From Candidatus Zhuqueibacterota bacterium (GTDB taxonomy: Bacteria > Zhuqueibacterota > Zhuqueibacteria > Oceanimicrobiales > Oceanimicrobiaceae), in NCBI GenBank assembly GCA_029261995.1, contig JAJDAF010000030.1:86810-150809 (forward strand): a DNA stretch of 64,000 nucleotides, written 5' to 3'. Under the pieces are notes generated by a model. That model was given only the letters and a program-made list of their open reading frames with translations, did not search any database and was not told where the DNA came from. Positions 62,970 to 64,000 of this stretch are shown in pieces (the stretch's first letter is position 1; the number at the start of each line of letters is the position of its first letter). The position numbers and the translations under genes are program-made.

Positions 62970-63272
62970 CTATGGAGCCTTTACATAGTTATCTGTGCGT
63001 TCGGTTATGCACTCATGCGAACCCATTTCAAATTCCCGGCAAACCCAAGGGCGGTTTTCGTAGATGGTACACATCAACGTTTCGCGATCCAAGGCTGAAC
63101 ACCAACCATCATCCAAACGCGCCATCACTTCACGACCCAATGAGTCCCTTTCTATGTGTTCCTCAGGAACTCCTGTGTCAGTGAGAATGATAACTTCAAG
63201 ACGGCAGCAGCAGGCCTGGCAGTTTGCACACGATATTTCCGGTGTAGGCGGACTTGTTACTTCAAGATTCAT
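62970..63272 (-). CDS. YkgJ-family cysteine-cluster protein
   Basis: About 100 residues from the Met at 63272 (MNLEV; the longer frame to 63317 is less likely). The eight-cysteine pattern of the UPF0153/YkgJ family is visible: ISCANCQACCCRLE, WCSALDRETLMCTIYENRPWVCREF. Thought to bind Zn or Fe. Close upstream of the methyltransferase, so possibly co-transcribed. Confidence 0.8.
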   Translation of the reverse strand: MNLEVTSPPTPEISCANCQACCCRLEVIILTDTGVPEEHIERDSLGREVMARLDDGWCSALDRETLMCTIYENRPWVCREFEMGSHECITERTDNYVKAP

Positions 63273-63757
63273 ATTCCCTGGAGCGGCAGTGACCGCTGGA
63301 CCTAGTCTTGGGGTCAAACACAGCTACTCTCTCGGAGTGGGCGAACCGCCGCTATGCCATTTCTAACCGCCGACATACGATTTCTCGGCGCCGCTTGCTG
63401 ACTTTCGGGTGGCCGTTGATTGTGTGGCAGTTGCCCGGTGCTGAATGCCCCATCGATGGAAACAGCAACTTCGCAAATGTATTGATTTTGAATTGCGAAA
63501 TCAATACTAATTCGCTCACCCTGAAATCGACGGTATTCGGTGTTGTGTGCGAGGACGTGGGGACCCTTGACATCAGGCCTGGAACCCCGCCATGAATGGC
63601 GGGGCTATTGATCTGTTTTAATTTTAAATAGCCCCGTGCTTCAGCACGGGGAATCAGTTTAATCCGACACGACATCAGCTAACAGAGCAACCGCAGCAGT
63701 GCTCCCGGCCAGGCCGTGACCTTGGCCGGGAACACTGATTACAGAAAGTCTGAGGGA
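63273..63757. other. Intergenic region with palindromic elements
   Basis: 485 bases without a supported gene. It contains the repeat pair at 63583-63656 and a hairpin CCCGGCCA...TTGGCCGGG (about 63704-63731) that may follow the gene at the right edge. Plus-strand open frames here lack starts and known products. Confidence 0.5.
63583..63656. repeat. Paired palindromic repeat (CCCCG type)
   Basis: Two perfect hairpins, CCCCGCCAT-ga-ATGGCGGGG and CCCCGTGCT-tc-AGCACGGGG, with GCTATT...AATAGC between them as a further matching pair. A second, unrelated family of REPIN-like repeat in this window. Confidence 0.8.
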
Positions 63758-64000
63758 TTACGCAGGGGTAGGGGTCTCATCCACCACCACCGGTTCGCTG
63801 GTCTCGTTCTCCCCTACCACGGTCACGCTGCTGCTCGAGCGCCGACGGCTGCGCAACTTAAAACCGAAATCCATGAGCTTCGGGTCGCGCTTGCCCAGGG
63901 GCAGCACTGAGATCAGGTGGCCGTGGACGCGTTTCCTCAAATAGCGGCCGGCAACAATGGCATTACGCACTGCCGTGCAGGTCTCCGCCACATCTGCCCG
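63758..64000 (-). CDS. Protein with unknown function, 3' part only
   Basis: The reading frame enters from the right edge and ends at 63758; a GTG at 63991 is unlikely to be the true start because the codons before it (R-A-D) continue the frame. The visible part has DVAETCTAVRNAIVAGRYLRKRVHGHLISVLPLGK, faintly like the end of a bacterial microcompartment (BMC) shell domain, then a basic and a Ser/Thr/Val-rich tail (VDETPTPA). Identification is speculative. Confidence 0.45.
   Translation of the reverse strand, partial: RADVAETCTAVRNAIVAGRYLRKRVHGHLISVLPLGKRDPKLMDFGFKLRSRRRSSSSVTVVGENETSEPVVVDETPTPA

Noticed and set aside
1..64000. tRNA, rRNA, CRISPR, prophage or insertion sequence
   Set aside because: None recognised by eye; repeats present are short palindromes without direct-repeat/spacer order or a transposase.

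Overview
This window looks like a chromosome segment from an uncultured or little-studied member of the FCB superphylum (KSB1/Calditrichota/Ignavibacteria-like). That is inferred from gene content, not from a marker gene. The signs are: three consecutive secreted proteins with a C-terminal 'PNPF' sorting module; Ser/Thr kinases with a periplasmic beta-propeller; two proteins resembling the N-terminal part of GWxTD-family proteins; a fused E1 dehydrogenase; and a TonB receptor with a carboxypeptidase-like N-terminal domain. No rRNA, tRNA, CRISPR array, phage or insertion sequence was recognised.

Layout. (1) 1-7196, minus strand: housekeeping cluster tilS-hpt-ftsH, an intrinsic terminator, then folP-cdaA and a partial secreted protein; an M20 amidohydrolase lies upstream. 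(2) 7439-9310: a lone M1 aminopeptidase. (3) 9468-16034, minus: a complete histidine operon hisGDCBHAFI, preceded by a promoter, a 34-codon leader peptide with nine His codons and a terminator hairpin, i.e. a classical his attenuator. (4) 16061-22343: a palindromic repeat element, DPP-IV peptidase, acyl-CoA synthetase, AhpD-like protein and fabF. (5) 22347-26783, minus: a Ser/Thr kinase, a GAF/PP2C phosphatase and a cytochrome c lipoprotein. (6) 27243-38759: DUF1800 and DUF1501 proteins, a secreted esterase, a fused alpha/beta E1 enzyme, an FG-GAP protein, a GWxTD-N-like protein and an aminotransferase. (7) 38997-43118: TonB-dependent receptor and a second GWxTD-N-like paralogue. (8) 43298-52644: a plus-strand operon for tryptophan breakdown by the kynurenine route (tryptophan dioxygenase, SDR, semialdehyde dehydrogenase, aminomuconate deaminase, 3-hydroxyanthranilate dioxygenase, ACMS decarboxylase, formamidase, kynureninase, a Trm112-like protein and kynurenine monooxygenase). 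(9) 52728-64000, minus: response regulator, a stretch with DnaA-box-like sites, YgjP-like protease, DUF3052, a selenoprotein, a cupin, a KirBac channel, a frameshifted gene, a DUF1028 protein, a queuosine-tRNA mannosyltransferase-like enzyme, a methyltransferase, a YkgJ-like protein, and several REP/REPIN-like repeats.

The most notable points are a peroxiredoxin-like gene interrupted by an in-frame TGA exactly at the catalytic cysteine, with a SECIS-like hairpin just downstream (55582-56244); the his leader/attenuator (15797-16034); the near-complete kynurenine pathway in one operon; and several unrelated families of palindromic repeats between genes.
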